Shown here: piece after piece, positions 11,215 through 24,575 of the stretch
Layout of the letters: each line of letters opens with the position of its first letter
Position numbering within the stretch: position 1 is the first letter of the stretch
The notes under the pieces: model-generated
Databases searched by the model: none
What the model was told of the DNA's origin: nothing
What the model saw: only the letters and a program-made list of their open reading frames with translations
Source of the DNA: Cheiracanthium punctorium
Lineage: Eukaryota; Arthropoda; Arachnida; Araneae; Cheiracanthiidae
DNA length: 64,000 bases
NCBI GenBank assembly: GCA_038373885.1
Contig: JAWZYV010000772.1
Coordinates: 186,001 to 250,000, forward strand
Direction of reading: 5' to 3'
Made by a program: the position numbers and the translations under genes

Positions 11215-11270
11215 CGGCGGAAGTGACGTCATCAAGGGGCGCGGCCGCAATTGGCGTAAGGGGGGAGTTA
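11215..11270. promoter_or_regulatory. Promoter-like ETS/CRE core inside the element
   Basis: The sequence GGCGGAAGTGACGTCATCAA places an ETS-type GGAAGT directly against a consensus CRE (TGACGTCA). A GGGGCGCGGCCGCAATTGG GC-rich block follows. This CpG-rich island stands out sharply from its AT-rich surroundings. Composite ETS-CRE elements are known in housekeeping promoters. Promoter activity here is inference. Confidence 0.4.
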
Positions 11271-11629
11271 AGTTGTTTCCATCCTGGATGGTTGAGCTGT
11301 ATTTTTTCTGGATTTGGAGTCTGCTATGTTTCGATTGGGACATTTTAGTTATTTTATTTAATTATTAATTAATTTTAATGCTGCCATTTGTTATTGAATT
11401 TTTAGTGCTGCAATCTGGTGTTATGTTTAGGAACTACGTTTTTAGTTTTGGACTTTTTTAGAGTTTGGAACTGATTTTAATGAATTATTGAATTTTAGTT
11501 AATTCCCATAATTTAGTGCTGTCATTTGCTATTGAATTTTAGAATTAATTTGTGGACTTGGATTTTATTTTTTCTCACTTACCGGCCTCGCTCATAGCAA
11601 TATCGTTGTAACACAGAAAGCAATGATTT

Positions 11630-11900
11630 CACCAGTGTTCCCAATCTGTTCTCAAATGTGCTCCTAATATGTATTCCCAATCTGTTCTTAAGGTGTTCCC
11701 AATCTGTTCTCAAATGTGTTCCTAAGTTTAGATTAACAAATATCCTAAGCATAACACTTTCAGAACATTTTCAGAACACTTTCGGAACACTTCCTTTATA
11801 AAGAATCACATTCGGAACGCATTTCAGAACACTTTTAGGTAACTGGAACACTTTTTTTCAATAAATGTGTTCCAAATGTGTTCCCAATGTGTGCTGGGAA
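11630..11900. repeat. Right subterminal array
   Basis: TTCCCAATCTGTTCTCAAATGTG recurs three to four times in reverse orientation relative to the left array (11630-11730). It is followed by forward GAACACTTTC units and then TGTGTTCCAAATGTGTTCCC to the terminus. Confidence 0.8.
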
Positions 11901-11911
11901 TTTGCAGTGTA

Positions 11912-13980
11912 CATTTCAAAAACTATTAAGTTCAACAGCGCTCTCTATACAATAACAATATGCGCTTCAGCCTTAGAATTTGTTGGTAAATTGTTAGTAT
12001 TTAAACTCTGATGAATTGTTATTATTACTTCTATAAACACTGATTATGAGATAATAACTAATACCAAAAATTAATATGGATCGAAGCCCAAAAACCCAGA
12101 TGAATATATGTAGCCTGAAATCGTCGACCAATAAAAGGTCCATTTGTCTTCAACAATGCAGATATTGAAAACTTTATTTATAATCATTGCATCATATGTT
12201 TTCGAGACAAAATCTTGAGATTCCCTACCCTCCACTTTTTAAGTCCAATTACCAACTATTATAATATTTCTAAGTTTGATATTTTCTCGTTCAGTAACTT
12301 TCATCTTCCAGATATTTTTAAGTGAAATTTAATTCATGAACATCATTTACTTACAAAATTGCAGGTTTAAACAAAATAGCTTTTTTTAAGTGTAAGAAGG
12401 CCATGAAATTCATAGCAATCTTAAAGAAAAATAACTAAACAGAAATCTCTGAAATACACCTCTAAAATAAATAAAGAAATAGATTTATTTTGCATATGAA
12501 AGTTTATACATTCTTTTTAGAATAATTTTTGGTCGTAATAGCTTTATTGAAGAAGGTGGAAATAACGCTCTACAAAGTCAAATATTTGCCAAAAAATATC
12601 CAAAAAACATTAAATGTATTTTTAAACGAATGTTTAAATCTTTTTATTTCCTGTGGTCACTTGCTTCCCTGCAGTATTCAAATATATATATATATATAGT
12701 TGCTAGCAAAAAAAAAAAAAAAAATACCGTAACTATGAAATTCTAGAATTTTTTACACGAGGGTAAATAAAATCACTTTATAAATATTTAACAATATTTC
12801 AAAAACAATGTGTTTATGATAAAATAGTTTTTAAATTAATACACGCGCAATTAAACTGATCGGCGTTATAAAAGCACTTAATCTACCCTTTAATCTATTT
12901 TACTCTTTATGCAAACTCTGCAAAAAATTTGTAGATATATTTTTTGCTACTTCTTTATTTTTATGCAAGAAAATACAAAATTCGATCTTAAACCTCTTTT
13001 TTAAAAGCTTCGTTAATTCTTCTCATTTTAAAAAAACAACACCAATAAACAACAGAGATTTAATTATTGGAATGAACTAAAACACAATTTCTTACAATAA
13101 AAGTAGGGAGTTTTTTGCAGTAAAGGGAATGTTGTTTTTTGTTTCTGTTTCCTTTCGAAAATAAAATTTTCAGAAGGAGGAACTTTTTTTTTAAGTACAC
13201 TTTAACAGTATTTAAATATAAAATCTACCCAATCGAAATTTATACAGGTGCGCAGCATTATATCAGTTTTAAACAAGTTTGAAATTCTCACAATACATGT
13301 ATATTAAATGACGTCAAAACATCTCTTAACAGTTGGAAATTTATTTAATTTGTAAATTATTTTTATTGTTCGTTATGTTTTTCTTAAACTTTGAAATAAG
13401 CTTGTAAAAAACTTAATTTATTATTTTATTCCATGTAGCAAAGCTTCCTCAACCTATCTATTGCAATAAATAGATTAATTATGGCTGCTTAAATGTGTAA
13501 TTGTTTTTAAAATATCGCTCTGTTAATATAATACTTTTAAAATTTAATTTTAAGTTACATTTAACCTTGTTTCTGCTATTTTTTTAATAATTAAACCTTT
13601 TAATTTTTCCTTACCATAAAATTTTACAATTGTTACAACAAATCATTTCCTATAATAATATATTACATTTTGATAAAATTATGCGCATTTGTCTTCAAAT
13701 CTTGCTCTAGAATCATAGTGTATGAAATTTATAGTTTTATTTGAGCTTACAGTATAGTAAAATAGCTTCCCAAATTAATCAAAACTTTGTAAAGCAAAAA
13801 TTATTTCATGCTTTTCAAACTTTCATCAGTGAAAATGAATATGGAAGCAGAAAAAAGACAAAGAATTCACACGTAGAGGGATCGTTACCCCTTCGCAATC
13901 CGAATTATATTTCATCTATGCTGCCAGCATCTTCAAATGTCACAAATTACATTAGCAAGATAATATGTGACATCTTCTTC
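11912..13980. other. AT-rich intergenic DNA
   Basis: No gene seen. There is a TA microsatellite at 12682-12698 and an A-run at 12709-12724. Confidence 0.6.
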
Positions 13981-13984
13981 CTCG

Positions 13985-14245
13985 ACTATACTAAACTGAA
14001 GACCTACAATCTTAAAAATTTTGTTGCGAGATTTTACCGAAACGTGATGCTAGAAATTTGGCTCTATCAGATGGTGAAACCTTGTTCCAACACTTGGGTC
14101 TCAGGTTTAACCATACTTTGGTGAAACACCGAATGTTGGAACAGGGTTTCACCATCTTAGGAAGCCAACTTTTCCAGTACCATGTTTTTCTGAAATGTTG
14201 TATAAAATTTTTAAGAATGTATCGCTTGAATATAGTCAAAGTTCG
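13985..14245. repeat. Imperfect palindrome with arms of about 120 bp
   Basis: The segments 13985-14110 and 14116-14245 are imperfect reverse complements centred near 14113. The best-matching core is GATGGTGAAACCTTGTTCCAACA at 14070-14092, against its complement at 14135-14156. Outer matches include CTTAAAAATTTT and GACTATA. Open frames on both strands across the palindrome are mirror read-through. It may be a foldback MITE, but no clear target-site duplication was found. Confidence 0.7.
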
Positions 14246-16600
14246 ACAGTCATCACTATCACCACTGTCGAGTGGGAGTCGACAAAAGAGATCGTGAAAT
14301 AAAAACTGTCATATTCGACATAGAAGTGCAAAGAGTTAAATATTTCTGGTGTCAAGTAAGATTTATGAAGATACCTGTCCAGGAAAGAAAAAATTGCATG
14401 TTCCATCGGCAGATAAAGTTATAGATACGGATAGTCGATTGAACTTGCAACCTCCGCATGAAAGAAGCCAATTTTTACTTTCTTAAATTTGGCAGATTCA
14501 ACTGTTATCTTTCTTGTCAAATTGGCTTCTGATAATTCCGTCAAACAAAAACTCAGTTTTGTTCTTTTTTTTACTGTAGGTAACCGCAATGTTACTCATT
14601 GCTCTTAAAGGCCGAACAATCCAAAACAAATCCAGCGATACTTGGTGAAGATTCGTTTTCAATAAAAAGTCATGTTATTTAAAACGGCTTATTCAAAAAA
14701 CTGTAGTTTTCCAAAAAATATTTCTACTTTTGACTGTTTTTTCGTTGTTTATAATTAAAAAACCCGTAGAACCATAAATTATACTCTCGTTCTTGTTTTA
14801 CAATTTTTTTCTCCCACTCTTTTGTCCTTCCTTGCCATAACTCCTGTAATTCCTAATTTGCTTTGTCAAGGGATTTGGGGTGGTTAATTTCAAACAGTAC
14901 CTATTCCTTTCAAATCCTTTCATATAATTTTTGCAACTGACCAACTCAGGTTATGTTACAAAACGATTACCTAAAAGTAATGTAATTTTACTTAAGTTTT
15001 CCTTTAGAATATTTCACATCTTATTTTCCAGGTAAGAGCTTTTTTCTTTCTGGAAAAATTAAAACTTAAGTCGCCATTAAATTCCATAAAGCTAGAATCA
15101 TGAAAAATATAATTTTTGAGTTTTAAAATACAAAATTATGGAATTTTCTAAGTTTTATATATTAATGTGACATATCTGAAATTGCAGCGTGCATTATCCA
15201 TACTTTAAAATATTGTTTATTATTTAAAATAATATTTTAATACACTAAAAATTATTTCTGAAAATGTTTGATGTATTCTCAAGAAATTTGATGCACTTTA
15301 TAAGAAACATAACCAACAAAAACCTCCTGTAATGAACTTTGCAGATTTAATATTTTGTGTTGAAAACCTTTTTGGAAAAAAGAAATATATATCGTTTTCA
15401 AGGCTCGCGTTTTGCGTTACAGTATAGCCACACTACTTATTTATTCTATCTATTGAAAACACATTTCATTTTATGCCTGATTGTAAAACAATGGACACTT
15501 GAGTTTTTGTCTGAAGTTTATCGATTGCTTCCCAAGAGCTGCAAGTCCATCTTTTAAACGACTGAAATAAAAATGAAAAATGATTATTCAATGAATGAGT
15601 GACGAATACGGAAAGTTCTTTTTACGCAACATAGAACTTTTCCATCGATATTAAGCTCTCCTGAATCGATATAAAAGCTTCCTTTTCGTGCCTGGGCGTT
15701 ATTAATAAAGCCAGAACAAGCGAAAGAAACCGAATAAAAGGTCCAAAGCATTTGTTTCAAAACTCATTTTTACCGTATTGAATATGTGAAAAGCGACTAA
15801 AAAAATATATGATACTGTAAAGTACGAAGAGAAATACTTCCCCCCCCCCTTCCTTTTAATTCTCTATTTAATTAAGTGAGCGGGGAGCGGAGAACTGGAG
15901 GTGGCAGGGAGTTTAAAAAATAAGGATATAATATAAAACAAATACTTTGCATTGCGTAATGAAAAATACTTTTGTGGGGTTTTAATGAAATTCTGCTTCG
16001 TTCTTCTTTGGATAAGCAAGGTCTTAATGATGAACCATTTCAGAGATGGCGGTGTAGGGACAAACAGCAGATCTATAAATTTTGTCCAATGCAAAAAAAA
16101 AAAAAAATATTGGAAGTAATAATGTGGAGCAGTACGACTGAAATGCCAATATTTTGGAGTTTTTATAGAAAGACTAATGAACATTTAAACGGAAATGTCA
16201 GGAACTATTGAAAATTTTGTTTAATTGTTCACTTCAAGCAATTACTCAAGCTATTAAATATTTTACGAATGAAAAATAAAAATTTTTATCAACTTTCTTT
16301 ATTTTTGACAGACTTTTCATCGTTTAATTTTACATTACGAAATCTAAAATTTTAGAGCTAGCTTTTTAAGACATAAATCATAGTACAAAAAAAGTTTATA
16401 GCATTTACTTTCGTATATTAATCTCCTATGTCGAATTAATTCGTTTTTACAATTAGACTTTTTGAACACACTATTATATTGTAGAATCAAAATGATAACG
16501 GCGATATGGAAATTTAACATTGTAAATGATGTTAAATAAAGATCAAAATATAATGTCCGATCTAGGTGACCAGAGAGTCAAATCAACATTTCATATCAAT
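14246..16600. other. AT-rich intergenic DNA
   Basis: No gene seen. There are homopolymers at 15840-15850 (C) and 16089-16102 (A). Short frames near 15.9-16.2 kb overlap on opposite strands and look like chance. Confidence 0.6.
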
Positions 16601-17830
16601 ACTATACTCAGGGGCGTAGTCGAGGGAGGGGAAATCGAGATATAACCCCCCCCCCCTGTCGAAATGTTTGTTAAGTTTGTAATTTTAGGTAGTACCAAAG
16701 AAATAACGTGAAAAGGTACTCAAGTATAGTTTTTATTCTTTAAAGAAATTTAAAAAATAAAAAAACAAACGAAAAATATATCAACTATAATCGTTTATGA
16801 CTTTTTTTCTAGCATCTGAATGCATTGGGTATGATACTTGTGTTCTCAGTTTCAGTACAGTTTTGGGGATTGTGCCACACCACATTCGCCAGTGGGTGCA
16901 TTTCCGGTGGTCATCAGGGTCCTTATTTCTCTTTTTCTATACTTAGTGCCCATACTATATCTATATTTGTTGATTATCTGGCATCAATACCAATTGTTTA
17001 ATAATTCGTAATTTTTATAGTATGTATTATGAGTGAACTGTTTTTTTTCTTTTACTTTATATTATTATGTAATTCCGCTTAGGCTTTGAATAATCTACCC
17101 CTCTCAGACGTTTATTGTACACATCCAAGAAAATCACCCTTTATAAATAATGTAGATTTTTACCTTTAAGTTTTATTTAGCTTTAAAGAACTGTGACTAA
17201 TGAATTTTTTAAACGTTTTCTTAAATGCGTTTCCTGTTTTATATTTATAAATCAGAAATCTGAAGCAATTGTTCCCAAATTATCTTAAGGGGTTATATAT
17301 TGAATACTTAAGAAAGAAATATCTATCTCATTTTAATTAATTACATAATACATCGATCATTTTTTACTTACATATTATAAGTGTACTATTTTCACTTTTA
17401 TATTGTTATTCATGTTACTCTACAGTACTACAGCGTCGATTTGAAAAACAACTTTAATTTAGAATAGGTTTTTCAATTTCTACTAAAGGTAATTATAATC
17501 GTTACAAATGTATCAAAAAATAGGTACTGCCTTATTTTAAAGTCATTTTTCCTAGAAAATAAAATTTTAACGTGATTTATTTCTATTCCTTTATCAAAAA
17601 TAAAAATAAATGTTGGTGGAAATGTTGTCTGGGTTATTTTATTAATATAAATGAATTTATAAGATTAACACATGTGTAATCGAATGAAACTTGTATTTTT
17701 ATAGCAAAAGTTAATATAAGCTTTCAGGTTTTTTACTTTGCAATGAATTTTTGTTTATTAATGTTTTGAAAATATTTCATACCCTCTCCCCCAGAAAAAA
17801 AGAAATTCTGACTACGCCTCTGGTTATACT
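16601..17830. mobile_element. hAT-like non-autonomous element, 1214 bp
   Basis: The element spans 16609-17822. The left end is CAGGGGCGTAGTC and the reverse complement of the right end is CAGAGGCGTAGTCAG. Flanks are ACTATACT and GTTATACT, an 8-bp target duplication with six of eight bases matching. CAGGGGCG ends and an 8-bp target are typical of hAT. There is no transposase frame: the interior is AT-rich filler. Confidence 0.75.
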
Positions 17831-19500
17831 TTATTCTGTAAGCTAATTTCCTATAATCTCTCACAGTGTGTCACATTTTAAAGGCAATAGTTTTGTATGT
17901 TTTCCTCTTTTAATTTTTTAAACCCTAACTTCATTGCATATTAAAAAAAACACAACTCAAAAATTCGAATCATGAACAAGATTAGAGAACCTTACTTTAA
18001 CGAAAACATCATTGTAAGCTGGCTACATATTACTAAATTGAACGTTTTTAACATGAGTTTGAGTATTTTGTCGAATAACTTTAAGGTTCAGATAACCGAC
18101 CTAATTCAAAGCAAACCTTTTTAACAAACTTCAAACGATGAATCTGATTATTATGCAAACAATAAATAAATTTATCGGATATATTATTTAATAAAGAATA
18201 AATTAAATAAGCTGTAGTATTCAGTAGAGTTTGCCGCTAAGATAAAATTCGTTGTTGGTAAACAGAAAGTAACGTGTGAAAGGGAAATATAAAGACTAAA
18301 ATTTAAATTTAATAGAGATTGTAGAATATATAAAAAAACATATGTAATAATTTAGAAAGTGATACATATAGTATAATATTAGTGGTATTATATAATTTTG
18401 CATTAAAAACTGTTATATACTATGTACACTTAGCACAAACACACACACATGCACATGTGTATACAGTAACTTCCTGACTATCCCGCCCTCAGTACTATCC
18501 GGCCTAATTTTAAAAAATGGGGGAATATTAGAAATGGCCGTGCACAACGAGCCTTGTATACTAGTGTTTTGCACATATAGACAAATGAAAATTTCTGCCA
18601 TGAAATATTTTAGTATTTACATAAAAGCAAAATCCGAGTACACTGTACATTTAACTATACAATATACTGTGACCGAAGACTATAAATTATATTACTAAAG
18701 ACTAGAATCTTCTATAAAAATCCCCGCCCTCTGCCATCATTATCTATGTTGTTTCCAATGGAAGATTTTAGTGTGTGAAAATGCCGTTAAATAAAACGTG
18801 TTATACCCAGTTAGTCTAAAATATGTTGCTTATGTAAAGCAATAAAACACTTGGTGCGTTTGGTTGTATGGAATAGATTTTTCCCTGCCAGGGGGGGAAA
18901 AAACATTCCGGTGAATTTATAATTTTATTCACAAAATATGATTCGCGATTTCAAAGCTGTTCGTGCGTTAAAATGAGCGACTTTAATTTTCATACGATAC
19001 TAAAAGTTCTTTTAATCTATGATTGCTATAGAAGTTTTTTTAAAAATTGAAAGAAGAAATATTTTGGCTCTCGAAGTAAATTCAATTTCTAATTTAGTGT
19101 TAAACAAAATAATACTGTGCGAATTTATTTCTGTTGAGAATTCTAAAAAACCTGGCTCTGTTAACGTTTCTGCTATTAAGAAATATTTCTGTAAATAAAG
19201 AACTAACTGAATTTCTTTAATCAGAAGAAATGTTTCAAAGTTCATTAATCTTCTAAATTGCCATGCATTCTCGTCTAACATTTCTACATTCTTTTCAAAA
19301 GACACTTGTTTTTATTTTCAGAATTTACTGAGATTTTTGTAAGTGTTGTTTAATGGAAACTGTAGTAATAGGAAACATTTGTAAAGGAGATTTCGAAAAA
19401 CACATTTTAAAAGAACAACTTAAAATGTTGTAATTAAAGCCTTATCTTCCTTTAAAAGTCTCTTATCAGGAATAGATTTCTGAAAGCGATGATTTTCTGA
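17831..19500. other. AT-rich intergenic DNA
   Basis: No gene seen. A TA followed by CAGTAACTTCCTGACTATCC at 18462-18483 resembles a decayed pogo/Tigger end, but no partner end was found. There is a CA-rich run near 18436-18450. Confidence 0.5.
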
Positions 19501-20260
19501 TAGGCCGGAACCATTAATTTCTAAAGAAAGAATGAAACCCTTCTGTAACCGTCAGTCATTATGTATTCGATAAAAATTCCACATCGTACCAAACATCCTC
19601 ATCCCCCCCCCCCTTTTACTCGTTTCTGTTTAAAAAGTGCCATTCTTTGTTGCGAATTGTTCGCATTGTTGTTCTGGCAACGTTATACCTCTGTCACAAT
19701 CGATACCGCGTATTCAATAATCGTCGATGACAAAACTGTCCTATCTGCATCGATATCATCATCCGTCATTGTTGCGTTATCTCTGCCAACAAACGCCATC
19801 TGTTAATTGTTTCACCCCCTTCTTCCCTCTGGTATATTGCGATATTATTGATTCCGTGAGCATAGAGATCCTCTGGTGGTAAACAGCAATGGGACAGAGT
19901 ATTTTTCAGAGTGTGATCAGCATAAAGGTCTCCGGTATTATTGGCGTTATTTAAAATTAATGATTCCTGCCCGGCCGTTGGCGGAATTCTCTCTTCTCAA
20001 ATAAAATAATTGAGGTTATAATTAATTAAGTAATGAGTTTTGGAGAATTTGAGAATCCGTGATTGGAAAGCCAATGCTTTGACTCTGCACATGGATGTAA
20101 CAGCAAATGTTGTTCATTAAACGGAGCTTAATGCTTGACGTGAAACTGGTACTCGAAGCAGTTACGACGAAAATAAATTTGCAATTAAATCAGCTTTGCG
20201 GCCAGTAATTTTCTGCCTTTAAATCAGGCTCTGATTCGCATTAATTAGAGTTAGTTTAGT
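19501..20260. other. Higher-complexity island, possible conserved noncoding DNA
   Basis: This stretch lacks homopolymers relative to its flanks and has balanced composition. It holds several homeodomain-like TAATTA sites (for example near 20015-20030 and 20241-20248). A frame at 19561-19806 has no recognisable motif, starts beside a C-run, and is not convincing as a gene. I infer possible regulatory DNA from texture only. Confidence 0.3.
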
Positions 20261-21718
20261 TCAATTTTATTTTACTGTACTTCTCTACTATCTTGTTTCT
20301 AAAAATTATGTAAGGAATAGATAAAATTTTAAATTTTCTAGAATTTCACAAAACAACAACAAAAAAAAAAAGATTTTACGAGGAATTTATTTTGATGTTC
20401 AAAAATAATACACAGCATGAAAGCTTAAATCTCCTAGAAGTCAATACGCATTAAAAAATCACGGTTTTTATCATCTCTCTCCATAAAGAGAATGAATGTG
20501 TATTTCTGTGAATTTGAGAAAAATAAAGATGTATTTTCATGAAATGAAATAGATTAAAAAGGAATTCTTCAAAAGTAATGCAAATGTTACACTTAATTCG
20601 TAGTTTTAATAACACTAGATCATAATTTTTATATATTAATAAAATGTTATTAAAACTATTAAGAGCATTTAAAATCAATATAAAACTGAAAATATGTTAT
20701 ATCATATTACTTCGCAAAAGCAATTTTTACGTATCAATACTATTTCTTTAATATATACTTCAAACAATAAATAAAAGAATTAATATTAACAAAAGAAATC
20801 AGCGTCGCTATATTAAATGCTTTTGAACCAAATTTATCTAATAATGAAATCAAGAAGATTATAGAACTCAAAATATAATTAGTTTCGCAAAAACAGATTT
20901 TTAAGATATTCTCAAAGTTCTTTAATTAAACATTTCTGGTTTATGAACAGTTGTTTTTGATTTTAAAAATTATTTAAAGCCAACTTTAAAAAGAATTAAA
21001 GAAAATACGTATATTTTATGGAGTTATTATACATTGAACCCGAAATTATGAAACTGGAACTTCTCTTAGTGGTGAAATCATGAACTATTTTTAAAACAAG
21101 CAGATATTAGGTGTACTGTAAATTAATGCCGTTTTTTACATTAAATACAAATAAATTAATTTTTTGCTACAAACAAGCTGCTCCAAAAATAGGATTCACA
21201 AGATTTTAAAACAATAATTTTAAGATAATTTTATTTCTTGAAATGAAAAATGTGCAAAAATGGGACAAGGGCCATCTGCCCTCCTTGGAGGAGCGTTTGA
21301 AATTTACATATTCGTTAATATTGTATTTTACCGCTAGAATTTTATGAATCTCTCTCTCTCTCTCTCTCTCTCTCTCCTTTTCCCTATCTCTGTTTTTTTT
21401 ATGGAGAGAGATGCGACAAAAGCGTTTTGGCCTCTTTAATGCCCAATAACAAAACTTATCTAAGTATTTCAGACATGAGCGAGAATCATCAACTTCATAG
21501 CTAAAAAAGAATTTTCAGGAAGTTAACTGCCTAGACTTCAAGTTAATCAATGGGATTAAGAGAATTACCTCTAATTATTCTTTATCTGTATGAATTGCAT
21601 TAAAACATATGTCTAAAGATTACAATAAATTTGATATTTTTCAGCCTATATAAAAACCCCACACACACCTTCCGAAATTCGGAAAATGATTTATGATTGA
21701 TTGCTCTGCATGTCGGTT
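20261..21718. other. AT-rich intergenic DNA with (TC)n
   Basis: No gene seen. There is a (TC)n microsatellite at about 21350-21377. Confidence 0.6.
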
Positions 21719-21805
21719 TTATGCAATATGCGTATTGGAGAAAACCGACCAAAACACCAGACCGACGTTAGAATTCAAGTGCATCCCGAATTCCGTAACA
21801 TTATC
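21719..21805 (-). repeat. SINE fragment (3' half)
   Basis: The reverse complement contains CGGTCTGGTGTTTTGGTCGG and TTCTCCAATACGC. These match the central body of the tRNA-derived SINE at 60029-60263 (ACGGTCTGGAGTTTTGGTTGG). The tRNA-like head is degraded or absent. Confidence 0.6.
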
Positions 21806-22759
21806 TGAAGTAGACTTGCATTGGTGAAATACTAATGTACGAAAAAATAACATTACTCTGCGATACACATAATATAACACTACGCATTGCACTAACTTTT
21901 TATATTGATTATTCAGTAACAATTTTTTTAAACTTTAAATAAATTATTTCAAATAATTATTTTACGACTGTATTTTATTATGTATTTTTTTTCATAGCAC
22001 TAAAAGATAAATAATCTGAGAAAAATTACAAATTATAACATAATATACCGCAATAAAATAAAGCCTAGGATTTTTTTTTCAAATATGGGTAAAGTTATGT
22101 TCCTTTTATACAATAGTCTAATGTTTCCAAACTATTTTGTATGTGGAATAGCAGTACATCTGAAGGCCCTCAATATCGTGCAGAAAGATGGCAATGTGCA
22201 TGTTCAGCTCTCTCTACTGAGGTGTATTTTATTTAGTACTTTTTGTTTTTCTTTATAACATTTGTAAGGATTTCTCTGTTCTAATTAGTTTATATAGTCG
22301 ATCTTTTGTCTATTCTTTTGGAATTTTTTCATTTAGTTTAGAATTGTGTGTGAACAAATAAAACAAAAAGAAAACTTTATTTCAATTTCATTTGCGGTAC
22401 CCTTATTAAGTAAGATTATTATATCTTGATAACATTATAAATATAAAATTTCTTCGAAAGTCCACTAAGTGATTGCTACAGAATTCTGCAGAAGAAAATG
22501 CTGGCTGGCTTCCAACAATTGAAATGGCTAAAAATCCGTACCTATCCGGTTTTATTTCCCCTAAGAAATAGACTATGCCTTACCTAAAGACAGGTACATT
22601 TTTGTTGGAAGTCTTATGTAAGGAAAATATTTAAAATAACAAGAGTTTACTTCTAAAATGTTAACTTGTTCTATATTCTTTCAAAATTCAACTCTTTTAT
22701 ATATAATTACTTTCTTTAAACTCAAAGTGGCAAAGTAGTAACTAATACTCATGTGGCAA

Positions 22760-22955
22760 TGTGCTGTGTTATGGCAAGGCTACTCAAGGGCTATCTGCCA
22801 AGGATGAGGATTGCCTTGGTCAGAGGACTTTTTCAGATATTCGAACGCGTATTCAAATGCGTATTGGATAAAACCTATCAAAACACCAGACAGTTAGATC
22901 GACAGCCGAGCAATATCGCCTAGAACCCTGGACCTCCACACTTCATCCCTTATGT
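22760..22955 (-). repeat. tRNA-derived SINE, diverged copy
   Basis: On the minus strand the order is GAAGTGTGGAGGTCC, a box-B-like GGTCCAGGGTTCTAG, the core GTCGATCTAACTGTCTGG, and a 3' part ending CCTTGGCAGATAGCCC. This matches the SINE at 60029 in head and core, and the SINE at 28835 at CCTTGGCAGAT. No clear target duplication. Confidence 0.65.
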
Positions 22956-24575
22956 GGATAATAGCATATGATTTTGGCAACTTTTTTGTGGTAAATAAAA
23001 TGGTTCATAGAAAATCTAGCCATACCAAATCTCATCTCAGCGAACCCTCTTTAACCGCACTAAAATTACTTCTCACCTAATCTTGTGTCCAGTTAATAAA
23101 GGAGTATGTCTTATCTCAAGACAACCACTTAAAATGCTTGTCTAAGGAAAAGCATTTGAATAGGGAAAGTTCAGTTTCTAAAATCTGCAAAACTTCTTTA
23201 TAAATGTTCTTTTCGCTCCACTTAAATCAGCAAAGCATTATACATATTCTTTCTTTAACGAAAACACAGAGCAGCTTTAAAATGATTTTCTTAGCAAATT
23301 CTCTGAAATGGCATATTCTCTGGGAAACTCAGTTTTATCAATAGCAAATCGAAGCAGACTAACTTCCTCCAGTATGTATTTCTAAACGGCTGGTTCTACG
23401 ACGATAGCTGTCCCCTCCTGGCAAATAATTACTTTACACTTTCCTCCTCCAATTAAATTAGCGGAAACTCTCATTGCTGATACTGCCCGATGTCGTAAAG
23501 AAAAAAAGGGAAAAGAAAAGAGTTCAGATTGTGTGTGCGTGTGTACGTATGCCATGACAGGAATTCATTATTCTTGTATTCTGAAATGCAATTAAACGAC
23601 GAGCGAACATTTTCAAATACTCTTAACTTCTGCGTGTAAAGTCACTTTATCTCTACTTAAAACAACAAAGTGTCTGACTCTCACTTCAATCGCATTACTT
23701 CATTGCAACACAAAGCGATCATGATAGCTTTCTTTATGGTAAATAAAACATTCCATCAAGTCTCGTAAGCCAGTTCTAATCTCTTCGCAACAGACCTCTA
23801 AATAACAACCGACTGACCCCCTTCCAGCCAAACTAACCGGCAATCATTGCCGACCCGGAGCACTATCATTCGTCCGGCCTTATGTCCGGTAAGAAATGGA
23901 GTGTGCCATCCCTCAAACCAGACACCAAACGGCTTTTTTTGCCACCCCCTCCGTACCACTACCCTCACTCATCCGGACACTTAATCTGGGTGTGGGGGGT
24001 GGGGGGCGCCCCACATCTTCTACTACCCCAAGAACAGTGGAAGGGGATAAAAAATAAAAAATATATATAATAGAAATACTGGAAGCCCTCCGGAACTTAT
24101 TTGGGAAGTGAGGCAAATAATTTAGAGTTATGGTGTCGCCGGAGTTATGGAGTAGATGAATATAAATAATCGCTTAGGACCGAAGTGTCGATATATACTT
24201 GAAAGGGGGGGAATTTGGGGGGGGAACGAGGGAAGAGTCCGAGTTTATCCGATGATGTGTTTCGGTGAGGGAATCTTTGGAAGAGAACTGGATATTTATT
24301 TCCTGTATATATACGATACAAAAGTGCCGACTTCTTACCGGTCAATCTGATTTTTCCCCCTCCATTTTCAGTTTTATGAGGTTTTTTTTTTTTTTTTTAA
24401 TAATTGTCATTTTTCGTACGTTAGTTTGTATGAAGCAGCTTTATTTCTCTGTGACCTCGTGCAACGAACGTGTTTAAAAATAAACAATTTAGTAAGAGCA
24501 AATATGGAAGTCCTGGGAGATTTGATTCGTATTCCTGGTCTTTTTCGAATCTTTGCGTCGTTTCTATTGCAGCGT
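22956..24575. other. Intergenic DNA, moderately complex
   Basis: No gene seen. Sequence from about 23380 to 24110 is more balanced in composition than its surroundings and may be conserved noncoding DNA. The overlapping frames at 23.9-24.5 kb run on both strands and carry no motifs. Confidence 0.4.

Larger units (their letters stand above)
10843..11909. mobile_element. Non-autonomous inverted-repeat element with subterminal arrays
   Basis: The left end is CACTACAAAT and the reverse complement of the right end is CACTGCAAAT. Each end has a TA dinucleotide outside (10841-10842, 11910-11911). Inside the ends lie arrays of GGAACACTTTTT and GGAACACATTT words, partly in opposite orientations on the two sides. 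The middle (about 11200-11600) is unrelated and holds a GC-rich promoter-like core. The open frames here (Cys/Phe-rich products) are repeat read-through. No transposase frame is present. The superfamily is undecided: the TA flank suggests Tc1/mariner-like, while the short CACTGC ends would also suit P or hAT relatives. Confidence 0.6.
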
